From the NCBI GenBank assembly GCA_032718475.1, contig JAUCBJ010004198.1, positions 1 through 34,356 of the forward strand: 34,356 bases of DNA. Direction: 5' to 3'. This DNA is from Nemertoderma westbladi (lineage: Eukaryota > Xenacoelomorpha > Nemertodermatida > Nemertodermatidae). Positions 19,390-32,330 of this stretch are shown here, one piece after another; position 1 is the stretch's first letter, and the number at the start of each line of letters is the position of its first letter. Position numbers and translations under genes: made by a program. Under the pieces are notes generated by a model that was given only the letters and a program-made list of their open reading frames with translations, made no database searches and was not told where the DNA came from.

Positions 19390-19440
19390 TGATTGACGTG
19401 GTGCCCTACACTAGCTATGCTATGGGGCCCACGTCAATCA
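19390..19440. repeat. Strong hairpin / inverted repeat
   Basis: TGATTGACGTGG (19390-19401) is perfectly complementary to CCACGTCAATCA (19429-19440). The pairing can be prolonged inward through GCCCTA with TGGGGC after one bulged base, giving a stem of about 18 pairs. Confidence 0.8.
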
Positions 19441-19485
19441 TTATGCAATCTATGGAAATAAATAAATAAATTGAATTGTAATCTC

Positions 19486-19667
19486 TCTGGCAACGAAATG
19501 CCACCTGTCCTTGGGTGTTTTGCGCAGGAGCTCAGGACACTCACTTAGAAAGTGTTTCTCTTTACAGATACGACATGTGGTTAGTTGAAACTTATCATTA
19601 AGGTTGGAAACAACATTTATGGAATTATCAAGAGTTGTAGATAATGTGGTAACCTTTGGAACCATTG
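19486..19667 (-). pseudogene. BEL/Pao gag zinc-knuckle relic
   Basis: On the minus strand the frame reads CRICKEKHFLSECPEL followed by RKTPKDRWHFV. This is the pattern of the BEL/Pao Gag zinc knuckle (C..C...H....C) followed by the usual R..V stretch. Upstream on that strand the frame continues through a threonine/serine-rich linker and then straight into the minisatellite. Only this small part of gag is left; no other gag or pol sequence is attached on either side. In an intact element this knuckle packages the RNA. Confidence 0.65.
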
Positions 19668-19684
19668 GGGTAACCATATACATA

Positions 19685-19809
19685 CAATGTACGAACTTAC
19701 CGCTCAGGGCCACCATATACTGTATACTATGTACGAACTTACCGCTCAGGGCCACCATGTACTGTATACTATATACGAACTTACCGCTCAGGGCCACCAT
19801 GTACTATGT
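19685..19809 (+). repeat. Three longer 42-bp units at the left edge of the minisatellite
   Basis: The word ACGAACTTACCG occurs at 19691, 19733 and 19775 with 42-bp spacing, because each unit has an additional CTGTATA-like duplication of its AT part. From 19810 on, spacing drops to 35/36. Confidence 0.9.
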
Positions 19810-22800
19810 ACGAACTTGCCCTCTCAGGGCCACCATACACTATGTACGAACTCGCCGCTCAGGGCCACCATACACTATGTACGAACTTTCCGCTCCGGGC
19901 CACCATATACAGTACTATGTACGAACTTGCCGTCTCAGGGCCACCTTATACTATGTACGAACTTGCCCTCTCAGGGCCACCATACACTATGTACGAACTT
20001 GCCGCTCAGGGCCACATGTATACTATGTACCAACTTGCCGCTCAGGGCCACAGTATACTATGTACGAACTTGCCGTCTCAGGGCCACCACATACTATGTA
20101 CGAACTTGCCGCTCAGGGCCACAGTATACTATGTACCAACTTGCCGCTCAGGGCCACAGTATACTATGTACGAACTTGCCGTCTCAGGGCCACCATATAC
20201 TATGTACGAACTTGCCGTCTCAGGGCCACCATACACTATGTACCAACTTGCCGCTCAGGGCCACCAAATACTATGTACGAACTTGCCCTCTCAGGGCCAC
20301 CATATACTATGTACGAACTTGCCGCCCAGGGCCACCATACACTATGTACGAACTTGCCGCTCAGGGCCACAGTATACTATGTACCAACTTGCCGCTCAGG
20401 GCCACAGTATACTATGTACGAACTTGCCGCTCAGGGCCACCATATACTATGTACGAACTTGCCGTCTCAGGGCCACCATACACTATGTACCAACTTGCCG
20501 CTCAGGGCCACCAAATACTATGTACGAACTTGCCGCTCCGGGCCACCATACACTATGTACGAACTTGCCGTCTCAGGGCCACCATATACTATGTACCAAC
20601 TTGCCGTCTCAGGGCCACCATACACTATGTACGAACTTGCCCTCTCAGGGCCACCATACACTATGTACGAACTTACTGCTCAGGGCCACCATATACTATG
20701 TACCAACTTGCCGCTCAGGGCCACCATATACTATGTACGAACTTGCCACTCAGGGCCACCATATACTATGTACGAACTTGCCGCCCAGGGCCACCATATA
20801 CTATGTACGAACTTGCCCTCTCAGGGCCACCATATACTATGTACGAACTTGCCGCCCAGGGCCACCATATACTATGTACGAACTTGCCGCTCAGGGCCAC
20901 AGTATACTATGTACGAACTTGCCGCTCAGGGCCACAGTATACTATGTACGAACTTGCCGCTCAGGGCCACAGTATACTATGTACGAACTTGCCGCTCAGG
21001 ACCACCATATACTATGTACCAACTTGCCGCTCAGGGCCACCATATACTATGTACCAACTTGCCGCTCAGGGCCACCATATACTATGTACGAACTTGCCGC
21101 TCAGGGCCACCATATACTATGTACGAACTTGCCGTCTCAGGGCCACCATATACTATGTACCAACTTGCCGCTCAGGGCCACCATATACTATGTACGAACT
21201 TGCCGCTCAGGGCCACAGTATACTATGTACGAACTTGCCGTCTCAGGGCCACCATATACTATGTACGAACTTGCCCTCTCAGGGCCACCATACACTATGT
21301 ACCAACTTGCCCTCTCAGGGCCACCATATACTATGTACGAACTTGCCGCTCAGGGCCACCATATACTATGTACGAACTTGCCGTCTCAGGGCCACCATAT
21401 ACTATGTACCAACTTGCCGCTCAGGGCCACCATATACTATGTACGAACTTGCCGCTCAGGGCCACAGTATACTATGTACGAACTTGCCGTCTCAGGGCCA
21501 CCATATACTATGTACGAACTTGCCCTCTCAGGGCCACCATATACTATGTACCAACTTGCCCTCTCAGGGCCACCATATACTATGTACGAACTTGCCGTCT
21601 CAGGGCCACCATATACTATGTACCAACTTGCCGCTCAGGGCCACCATATACTATGTACGAACTTGCCGCTCAGGGCCACCATATTCTATGTACGAACTTA
21701 CCGCTCAGGGCCACAGTATACTATGTACGAACTTGCCGCTCCGGGCCACCATACACTATGTACGAACTTGCCGCTCAGGGCCACAGTATACTATGTACGA
21801 ACTTGCCGCTCAGGGCCACAGTATACTATGTACGAACTTGCCGCTCAGGGCCACCATACACTATGTACGAACTTGCCGCTCAGGGCCACAGTATACTATG
21901 TACGAACTTGCCCTCTCAGGGCCACCATATACTATGTACGAACTTGCCGTCTCAGGGCCACCATATACTATGTATGAACTTGCCGCTCAGGGCCACCATA
22001 TACTATGTACCAACTTGCCGCTCAGGGCCACAATGTACTATGTACCACCTTGCCCTCTCAGGGCCACCATATACTATGTACGAACTTGCCGTCTCAGGGC
22101 CACCATATACTATGTACGAACTTGCCCTCTCAGGGCCACCATATACTATGTACGAACTTGCCCTCTCAGGGCCACCATATACTATGTATGAATTTGCCCT
22201 CTCAGGGCCACCATATACTATGTACGAACTTGCCGCTCAGGGCCACCATATACTATGTACCAACTTGCCGCTCAGGACCACCATATACTATGTACGAACT
22301 TGCCGTCTCAGGGCCACCATATACTATGTACGAACTTGCCGCTCCGGGCCACCATACACTATGTACGAACTTGCCGCTCAGGGCTACAGTATACTATGTA
22401 CGAACTTGCCCTCTCAGGGCCACCATATACTATGTACCAACTTGCCCTCTCAGGGCCACCATATACTATGTACGAACTTGCCGTCTCAGGGCCACCATAT
22501 ACTATGTACGAACTTGCCCTCTCAGGGCCACCATATACTATGTACGAACTTGCCGTCTCAGGGCCACCATATACTATGTACGAACTTGCCGTCTCAGGGC
22601 CACCATATACTATGTACCAACTTGCCGTCTCAGGGCCACCATATACTATGTACGAACTTGCCGTCTCAGGGCCACCATATACTATGTACGAACTTGCCGT
22701 CTCAGGGCCACAATATACTATGTACGAACTTGCCGCTCAGGGCCACCATATACTATGTACGAACTTGCCGCTCAGGGCCACCATACACTATGTACCAACT

Positions 22801-25800
22801 TGCCGCTCATTGCCACCATATACTATGTACCAACTTGCCGCTCAGGGCCACCATATACTATGTACCAACTTGCCGTCTCAGGGCCACCATATACTATGTA
22901 CGAACCTGCCGCTCAGGGCCACCATATACTATGTACGAACTTGCCGTCTCAGGGCCACCATATACTATGTACGAACTTGCCGCTCAGGGCCACCATATAC
23001 TATGTACGAACTTGCCGTCTCAGGGCCACCATATACTATGTACGAACTTGCCGCTCAGGGCCACCATATACTATGTACGAACTTGCCGTCTCAGGGCCAC
23101 CATATACTATGTACCAACTTGCTGCTCAGGGCCACCATATACTATGTACGAACTTGCCGTCTCAGGGCCACCATATACTATGTACGAACTTGCCGCTCAG
23201 GGCCACAGTATACTATGTACCAACTTGCCGCTCAGGGCCACAGTATACTATGTACGAACTTGCCGTCTCAGGGCCACCATATACTATGTACGAACTTGCC
23301 CTCTCAGGGCCACCATACACTATGTACGAACTTGCCGCTCAGGGCCACAGTATACTATGTACCAACTTGCCGCTCAGGGCCACAGTATACTATGTACGAA
23401 CTTTCCGCTCCGGGCCACCATATACTATGTATGAACTCGCCGCTCAGGGCCACCATATACTATGTACGAACTTTCCGCTCCGGGCCACCATATACAGTAT
23501 TATGTACGAACTTGCCGCTCAGGGCCACCATATACTATGTATGAACTTGCCCACTCAGGGCCACCATATACTAAGTACGAACTTGCCGCTCAGGGCCACC
23601 ATATACTATGTATGAACTTGCCCTCTCAGGGCCACCATATACTATGTACCAACTTGCCCTCTCAGGGCCACCATATACTATGTACCAACTTGCCCTCTCA
23701 GGGCCACCATACACTTTGTACGAACTTGCCGCTCAGGACCACCATATACTATGTATGAACTTGCCGTCTCAGGGCCACCATACACTATGTACGAACTTGC
23801 CGCTCAGGGCCACCATACACTATGTACGAACTTGCCGTCTCAGGGCCACCATATACTATGTACGAACTTGCCCTCTCAGGGCCACCATATACTATGTACC
23901 AACTTACCGCTCAGGGCCACAGTATACTATGTACCAACTTGCCGCTCAGGGCCACAGTATACTATGTACGAACTTGCCGTCTCAGGGCCACCATATACTA
24001 TGTACGAACTTGCCCTCTCAGGGCCACCATACACTATGTACGAACTTGCCGCTCATTGCCACCATATACTATGTACGAACTTGCCGCTCAGGGCCACCAT
24101 ATACTATGTACGAACTTGCCGTCTCAGGGCCACCATATACTATGTACCAACTTGCCGCTCAGGGCCACCATATACTATGTACGAACTTGCCGCTCAGGGC
24201 CACCATATACTATGTACGAACTTGCTGCTCAGGGCCACCATATACTATGTACGAACTTACCGCTCAAGGCCACCATATACTATGTACGAACTTGCTGCTC
24301 AGGGCCACCATATACTATGTATGAACTTGCCCTCTCAGGGCCACCATATACTATGTACCAACTTGCCCTCTCAGGGCCACCATATACTATGTACCAACTT
24401 GCCGCTCAGGGCCACTGTATACTATGTATGAACTTGCCCTCTCAGGGCCACCATATACTATGTACCAACTTGCCCTCTCAGGGCCACCATATACTATGTA
24501 CCAACTTGCCGCTCAGGGCCACCATACACTATGTACGAACTTGCCGTCTCAGGGCCACCATATACTATGTACGAACTTGCCCTCTCAGGGCCACCATACA
24601 CTATGTACGAACTTGCCGCTCATTGCCACCATATACTATGTACGAACTTGCCGCTCAGGGCCACCATATACAGTACTATGTACGAACTTGCCGTCTCAGG
24701 GCCACCATATACTATGTACGAACTTGCCGCTCAGGGCCACCATATACTATGTACCAACTTGCCGTCTCAGGGCCACCATATACTATGTACGAACTTGCCC
24801 TCTCAGGGCCACCATACACTATGTACGAACTTGCCGCTCATTGCCACCATATACTATGTACGAACTTGCTGCTCAGGGCCACCATATACTATGTATGAAC
24901 TTGCCCTCTCAGGGCCACCATATACTATGTACCAACTTGCCCTCTCAGGGCCACCATATACTATGTACCAACTTGCCGCTCAGGGCCACAGTATACTATG
25001 TACGAACTTGCCGTCTCAGGGCCACCATATACTATGTACGAACTTGCCGCCCAGGGCCACCATATACTATGTATGAACTCGCCGCTCAGGGCCACCATAT
25101 ACTATGTACGAACTTGCCCTCTCAGGGCCACCATACACTATGTACGAACTTGCCGCTCATTGCCACCATATACTATGTACGAACTTGCTGCTCAGGGCCA
25201 CCATATACTATGTATGAACTCGCCGTCTCAGGGCCACCATATACTATGTACGAACTTGCCCTCTCAGGGCCACCATACACTATGTACGAACTTGCCGCTC
25301 ATTGCCACCATATACTATGTACGAACTTGCTGCTCACCGGCCACCATATACTATGTATGAACTTGCCCTCTCAGGGCCACCATATACTATGTACCAACTT
25401 GCCCTCTCAGGGCCACCATATACTATGTACCAACTTGCCGCTCAGGGCCACCAGTATACTATGTACGAACTTGCCGTCTCAGGGCCACCATATACTATGT
25501 ACGAACTTGCCGCTCAGGGCCACCATATACTATGTACGAACTTGCCGCCCAGGGCCACCATACACTATGTACGAACTTGCCGCTCAGGGCCACCATATAC
25601 TATGTACGAACTTGCCGCTCAGGGCCACCATATACTATGTACGAACTTGCCTCTCAGGGCCACCATACACTATGTACGAACTTGCCGCTCATTGCCACCA
25701 TATACTATGTACGAACTTGCCGCTCAGGGCCACCATATACTATGTACGAACTTGCCGCTCAGGGCCACCATATACTATGTACGAACTTGCCGCTCAGGGC

Positions 25801-26374
25801 CACCATATACTATGTACGAACTTGCCGCTCAGGGCCACCATATACTATGTACGAACTTGCCCTCTCAGGGCCACCATATACTATGTACCAACTTGCCCTC
25901 TCAGGGCCACCATATACTATGTACCAACTTGCCCTCTCAGGGCCACCATACACTTTGTACGAACTTGCCGCTCAGGACCACCATATACTATGTATGAACT
26001 TGCCGTCTCAGGGCCACCATATACTATGTACGAACTTGCCCTCTCAGGGCCACCATATACTATGTACGAACTTGCCCTCTCAGGGCCACCATATACTATG
26101 TACGAACTTGCCCTCTCAGGGCCACCATACACTATGTACGAACTTGCCGCTCAGGGCCACCATATACTATGTACGAACTTGCCGCTCAGGGCCACCATAT
26201 ACTATGTACGAACTTGCCGCTCAGGGCCACCATATACTATGTACGAACTTGCCCTCTCAGGGCCACCATACACTATGTACGAACTTGCCGCTCATTGCCA
26301 CCATATACTATGTACGAACTTGCCGCTCAGGGCCACCATATACTATGTACGAACTTGCCGCTCAGGGCCACCAT

Positions 26375-28640
26375 ATACTATGTACGAACTTGCCGCTCAG
26401 GGCCACCATATACTATGTACGAACTTGCTGCTCAGGGCCACCATATACTATGTATGAACTTGCCCTCTCAGGGCCACCATATACTATGTACCAACTTGCC
26501 CTCTCAGGGCCACCATATACTATGTACCAACTTGCCCTCTCAGGGCCACCATACACTTTGTACGAACTTGCCGCTCAGGACCACCATATACTATGTATGA
26601 ACTTGCCGTCTCAGGGCCACCATATACTATGTACGAACTTGCCCTCTCAGGGCCACCATATACTATGTACGAACTTGCCCTCTCAGGGCCACCATATACT
26701 ATGTACCAACTTGCCGCTCCGGGCCACCATATACTATGTACGAACTTGCCGTCTCAGGGCCACCACATACTATGTACGAACTTGCCGCTCAGGGCCACAG
26801 TATACTATGTACCAACTTGCCGCTCAGGGCCACCATATACTATGTACCAACTTGCCGCTCAGGGCCACCATATACTATGTATGAACTTGCCGCTCAGGGC
26901 CACAGTATACTATGTACGAACTTGCCGTCTCAGGGCCACCATACACTATGTACGAACTTGCCGCCCAGGGCCACCATATACTATGTACCAACTTACCGCT
27001 CAGGGCCACCATATACTATGTACGAACTTGCCGCTCAGGGCCACAGTATACTATGTATGAACTTGCCGCTCCGGGCCACCATATACTATGTACGAACTTG
27101 CCGCCCAGGGCCACCATATACTATGTACGAACTTGCCGCTCAGGGCCACCATATACTATGTACGAACTTGCTGCTCAGGGCCACCATATACTATGTATGA
27201 ACTTGCCCTCTCAGGGCCACCATATACTATGTACCAACTTGCCCTCTCAGGGCCACCATATACTATGTACCAACTTGCCCTCTCAGGGCCACCATACACT
27301 TTGTACGAACTTGCCGCTCAGGACCACCATATACTATGTATGAACTTGCCGTCTCAGGGCCACCATATACTATGTACGAACTTGCCCTCTCAGGGCCACC
27401 ATATACTATGTACGAACTTGCCCTCTCAGGGCCACCATATACTATGTACCAACTTGCCGCTCCGGGCCACCATATACTATGTACGAACTTGCCGTCTCAG
27501 GGCCACCACATACTATGTACGAACTTGCCGCTCAGGGCCACAGTATACTATGTACCAACTTGCCGCTCAGGGCCACCATATACTATGTACCAACTTGCCG
27601 CTCAGGGCCACCATATACTATGTATGAACTTGCCGCTCAGGGCCACAGTATACTATGTACGAACTTGCCGTCTCAGGGCCACCATACACTATGTACGAAC
27701 TTGCCGCCCAGGGCCACCATATACTATGTACCAACTTACCGCTCAGGGCCACCATATACTATGTACGAACTTGCCGCTCAGGGCCACAGTATACTATGTA
27801 TGAACTTGCCGCTCCGGGCCACCATATACTATGTACGAACTTGCCGCCCAGGGCCACCATATACTATGTACGAACTTGCCGCTCAGGGCCACCATATACT
27901 ATGTACGAACTTGCTGCTCAGGGCCACCATATACTATGTATGAACTTGCCCTCTCAGGGCCACCATATACTATGTACCAACTTGCCCTCTCAGGGCCACC
28001 ATATACTATGTACCAACTTGCCCTCTCAGGGCCACCATACACTTTGTACGAACTTGCCGCTCAGGACCACCATATACTATGTATGAACTTGCCGTCTCAG
28101 GGCCACCATATACTATGTACGAACTTGCCCTCTCAGGGCCACCATATACTATGTACGAACTTGCCCTCTCAGGGCCACCATATACTATGTACCAACTTGC
28201 CGCTCCGGGCCACCATATACTATGTACGAACTTGCCGTCTCAGGGCCACCACATACTATGTACGAACTTGCCGCTCAGGGCCACAGTATACTATGTACCA
28301 ACTTGCCGCTCAGGGCCACCATATACTATGTACCAACTTGCCGCTCAGGGCCACCATATACTATGTATGAACTTACCGCTCAGGGCCACAGTATACTATG
28401 TACGAACTTGCCGTCTCAGGGCCACCATACACTATGTACGAACTTGCCGCCCAGGGCCACCATATACTATGTACCAACTTACCGCTCAGGGCCACCATAT
28501 ACTATGTACGAACTTGCCCTCTCAGGGCCACCATATACTATGTACGAACTTGCCGCTCAGGGCCACAGTATACTATGTATGAACTTGCCGCTCCGGGCCA
28601 CCATATACTATGTACGAACTTGCCGCCCAGGGCTACCATA
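26375..28640 (+). repeat. Higher-order repeat of 743 bp, about three copies
   Basis: The rare variant CACTTTGTACGAAC followed by CAGGACCACC lies at about 26556, 27299 and 28042, exactly 743 bp apart, and the order of unit variants around it is the same each time. 743 bp fits 21 units (13 of 35 bp and 8 of 36 bp). The third copy carries one additional 36-bp unit and some changes. A related 607-bp spacing links the same variant at about 25950 and 26557. Confidence 0.9.
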
Positions 28641-30656
28641 TACTATGTACGAACTTGCCGCTCAGGGCCACCATATACTATGTACGAACTTGCCCTCTCA
28701 GGGCCACCATATACTATTCTACGAACTTGCCGCTCAGGGCCACCATATACTATGTACGAACTTGCCGCTCATTGCCACCATATACTATGTACGAACTTAC
28801 CGCTCAGGGCCACCATATACTATGTACGAACTTGCCGTCTCAGGGCCACCATATACAGTACTATGTACGAACTTGCCGTTCAGGGCCACCATATACTATG
28901 TACGAACTTGCCGCTCAGGGCCACCATATACTATGTACGAACTTGCCGTCTCAGGGCCACCATATACTATGTACGAACTTGCCGTCTCAGGGCCACCATA
29001 TACTATGTACGAACTTGCCGCTCAGGGCCACCATATACTATGTACGAACTTGCCGTCTCAGGGCCACCATATACTATGTACGAACTTGCCGTCTCAGGGC
29101 CACCATATACTATGTACGAACTTGCCGCTCAGGGCCACCATATACTATGTACGAACTTGCCGTCTCAGGGCCACCATATACTATGTACGAACTTGCCCTC
29201 TCAGGGCCACCATATACTATGTACGAACTTGCCGTCTCAGGGCCACCATATACTATGTACGAACTTGCCGCTCAGGGCCACCATATACTATGTACGAACT
29301 TACCGCTCAGGGCCACCATATACTATGTACGAACTTGCCGTCTCAGGGCCACCATAGTACTATGTACGAACTTGCCGCTCAGGGCCACCATATACTATGT
29401 ACGAACTTGCCGCTCAGGGCCACCATATACTATGTACGAACTTGCCGTCTCAGGGCCACCATATACTATGTACGAACTTGCCGCTCAGGGCCACCATATA
29501 CTATGTACGAACTTGCCGTCTCAGGGCCACCATATACTATGTACGAACTTGCCGCTCAGGGCCACCATATACTATGTACGAACTTGCCGTCTCAGGGCCA
29601 CCATATACTATGTACGAACTTGCCGTCTCAGGGCCACCATATACTATGTACGAACTTGCCGTCTCAGGGCCACCATATACTATGTACGAACTTGCCGCTC
29701 AGGGCCACCATATACTATGTACGAACTTGCCGTCTCAGGGCCACCATATACTATGTACGAACTTGCCGTCTCAGGGCCACCATATACTATGTACGAACTT
29801 GCCGTCTCAGGGCCACCATATACTATGTACGAACTTGCCGCTCAGGGCCACCATATACTATGTACGAACTTGCCGTCTCAGGGCCACCATATACTATGTA
29901 CGAACTTGCCGTCTCAGGGCCACCATATACTATGTACGAACTTGCCGCTCAGGGCCACCATATACTATGTACGAACTTGCCCTCTCAGGGCCACCATATA
30001 CTATGTACGAACTTGCCGCTCAGGGCCACCATGTACTATGTATGAACTTGCCCTCTCAGGGCCACCATATACTATGTACGAACTTGCCGCTCAGGGCCAC
30101 CATATACTATGTAAGAACAATGCCGTCTCAGGGCCACCATATACTATGTACGAACTTGCCGCTCAGGGCCACCATACACTATGTACGAACATGCCGTCTC
30201 AGGGCCACCATATACTATGTACGAACTTGCCGTCTCAGGGCCACCATATACTATGTACGAACTTGCCCTCTCAGGGCCACCATACACTATGTACGAACTT
30301 GCCCTCTCAGGGCCACCATATACTATGTACGAACATGCCGTCTCAGGGCCACCATATACTATGTAAGAACTTGCCGCTCAGGGCCACCATATACTATGTA
30401 CGAACTTGCCCTCTCAGGGCCACCATATACTATGTACGAACTTGCCGCTCAGGGCCACCATATACTATGTACGAACTTGCCCTCTCAGGGCCACCATACA
30501 CTATGTACGAACTTGCCCTCTCAGGGCCACCATATACTATGTACGAACTTGCCGCTCAGGGCCACCATACACTATGTACCAACTTGCCGCTCAGGGCCAC
30601 CATATACTATGTACGAACTTACCGCTCAGGGCCACCATGTACTATGTAAGAACTTG

Positions 30657-32114
30657 TTTAAGAATTGCCAGGTAAAAAAGTAATTGAGTGAATTTTGTAA
30701 GCTTTCTAAGCATTTATTTATAACAATGAAGTTAAATACTGATAACTGGTAATTTTTCCACCACATTGGTACTTTATAATATAATCTATATAATAGGACT
30801 ACTGTACGTACACGCTATCTATAAATACATTATGAATATAATATATGTGATTAAATTGTTCAATCATTGGTGCAGGTGCATAATAATGACGCTAATAAAT
30901 ATTTAAATATCTAAAAACACAATTTTATTATGTAGGCCTACCTTTTAAATATTACGGAGCCAAAGGGTCATTAATGAATAACTACTGTATTTATAGGGAC
31001 ACGTGTTTGAAAAGTAGCACTTTTCAGCGTGGTGACGCCAGTGTATTTATGTACCGAGCGAGCGAAGCGAGGGAGGTTAACATAAAGATATAAAGGTCAT
31101 AAACACACTGAATTTTGCCCTTATCACACAATGGTGTACGTATACAGTAATTTTGATACATTTTGTCAAATTATCGGCGTTCTGAATGCTTAATTATCAG
31201 CTTTAATATTGCAATATTTAGCAATATTAATGAAATTCATATCCTTTTTATGCACTTAATTCCAGTTTTACACAATTAATTCCAGATACTGAAACAACTT
31301 TGCAGTATATAAACTTTCACTTTGCCGACAATCATGAAGAAAAGGCCCCTACTCAAGACGTGTTCTAGAAGTTTATTGTTACTTAGTTAGTGATTACTTT
31401 TCAGCGTTCCATGATTTAGGCCGCATGTTGCAAAGTGGTACTTTTCTGCAATCCAAGGATATAACCAGAACGCTAATAAATTGACATAGACCTCCTATAG
31501 GCCTAAGTAAATGTAACTATACGTGTTGCATATTATTATTGGTGTGTCGTTTCAGCCTATTTTAACATATTAACTTAATTTCACAAATATTTAATGTCGA
31601 TATTCACCATTTAAGGAACCTTTTAAAAGAAAGTAGCAGGTTATAATGGTAGGCTTTTCTAACCAAAACAATAAACTAAATTTAGGAACACGATTTACTG
31701 TTAAAAATGTACTTCTAGATTTTTCAATATTAATTTAACATTAACCCTATGACAAGGCTGAAACGACACCCCAATTGGCTTTTTGCATAGGTGTTATGTA
31801 ACACGCCACAGAGTCTTGAATGTAGGCTCCTTAAAATACATTATATTTTTTGTAAAATCGTTAAACCGATATAAATTTAATTAACCGTTAACCGTACCTG
31901 CACCTAATTAATGTAGAACAATTATTCGACTAATATTATTGTAGATTTGCTTGTTGTAATGTGACTGCCTGTGTGCCTGTGGGCTTCCTTTTTATCCATG
32001 AAAATATATTGTTAATATTAAAATTTGCTTCAGTTATGGGTTAATATTGTTTTTTATGAAATGCTTATTTTTATGAATATTTAATTTTCAAATTGCTTAC
32101 AATAATTCTGATCA
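30657..32114. other. AT-rich flank of the minisatellite, no gene seen
   Basis: No open frame with family resemblance is found. The only structure noted is the inverted repeat pair at 31541-31558 and 31755-31772. Confidence 0.55.
31541..31772. repeat. Inverted repeat pair, possible MITE-like unit
   Basis: GGTGTGTCGTTTCAGCCT at 31541-31558 and AGGCTGAAACGACACCCC at 31755-31772 are complementary at 17 of 18 positions, with about 196 bp between them. No clear target duplication is seen at the ends. Confidence 0.45.
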
Positions 32115-32330
32115 AAAAAAGTAAACAGTCGGCCGAGACCGGAGGCGACCCGAAGGCTCCTCTATCGAAAGCTGCTACCCGAGGGTAGGGGTGGGTACTA
32201 CTCCTAACCCAAGATTTGCTCCCAGTAATTTAACTGGACTCATTTTATCGACTCCAGTGGATGAAAGGCTGAGTGGAACCAGGCGGGGCTGAACCTACAA
32301 CCACTAGATTGCAGGCCCGGCGCTCAATAT
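32115..32330 (-). mobile_element. tRNA-derived SINE, 5'-truncated
   Basis: On the minus strand the sequence begins GAGCGCCGGGCCTGCAATC, then TGGTTGTAGGTTCAGCCCC, which fits the anticodon arm and B box of a tRNA-derived head. A GC-rich body follows, with a T-rich 3' end near 32115. No A box is present, so the head appears cut. SINEs of this type are copied by LINE enzymes; the partner is unknown. Confidence 0.5.

Larger units (their letters stand above)
19685..30656 (+). repeat. Eleven-kilobase minisatellite of 35/36-bp units
   Basis: The unit reads TATGTACGAACTTGCC, then CGCTCAGGG, CGTCTCAGGG or CCTCTCAGGG type sequence, then CCACCATATAC. The one-base difference makes units of 35 or 36 bp; by length there are about 300. 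Frequent variants are TACC for TACG, CATACA or CAGTATA for CATATA, CCGGGCC for CAGGGCC, and CATTGCC for CAGGGCC. None of the three forward frames of the unit contains a stop, which yields chance frames of up to about 1276 codons made of 12-residue repeats. There are no spacers between units and no sign of a gene, so I annotate the whole as non-coding satellite. Confidence 0.97.

Noticed and set aside
18985-19469. Two adjoining frames of 87 and 73 codons
   Set aside because: No motifs, no homology I recognise, AT-rich composition expected to produce such frames by chance.
19685-30656. CRISPR-like array because the repeats are 35-36 bp
   Set aside because: Units follow each other directly without unique spacers, the setting is eukaryotic, and no cas gene is present.
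19604-30683. Very long open frames (up to about 1276 codons) of 12-residue repeats, taken as a repetitive structural protein gene
   Set aside because: All three forward frames are open in the unit, the frames overlap each other throughout, unit length shifts phase, and there is no upstream coding exon, splice pattern or start context. Open frames here follow from the satellite unit.
31055-31076. GAGCGAGCGAAGCGAGG word as a regulatory palindrome
   Set aside because: Short, imperfect and single in this window; no context supports a function.
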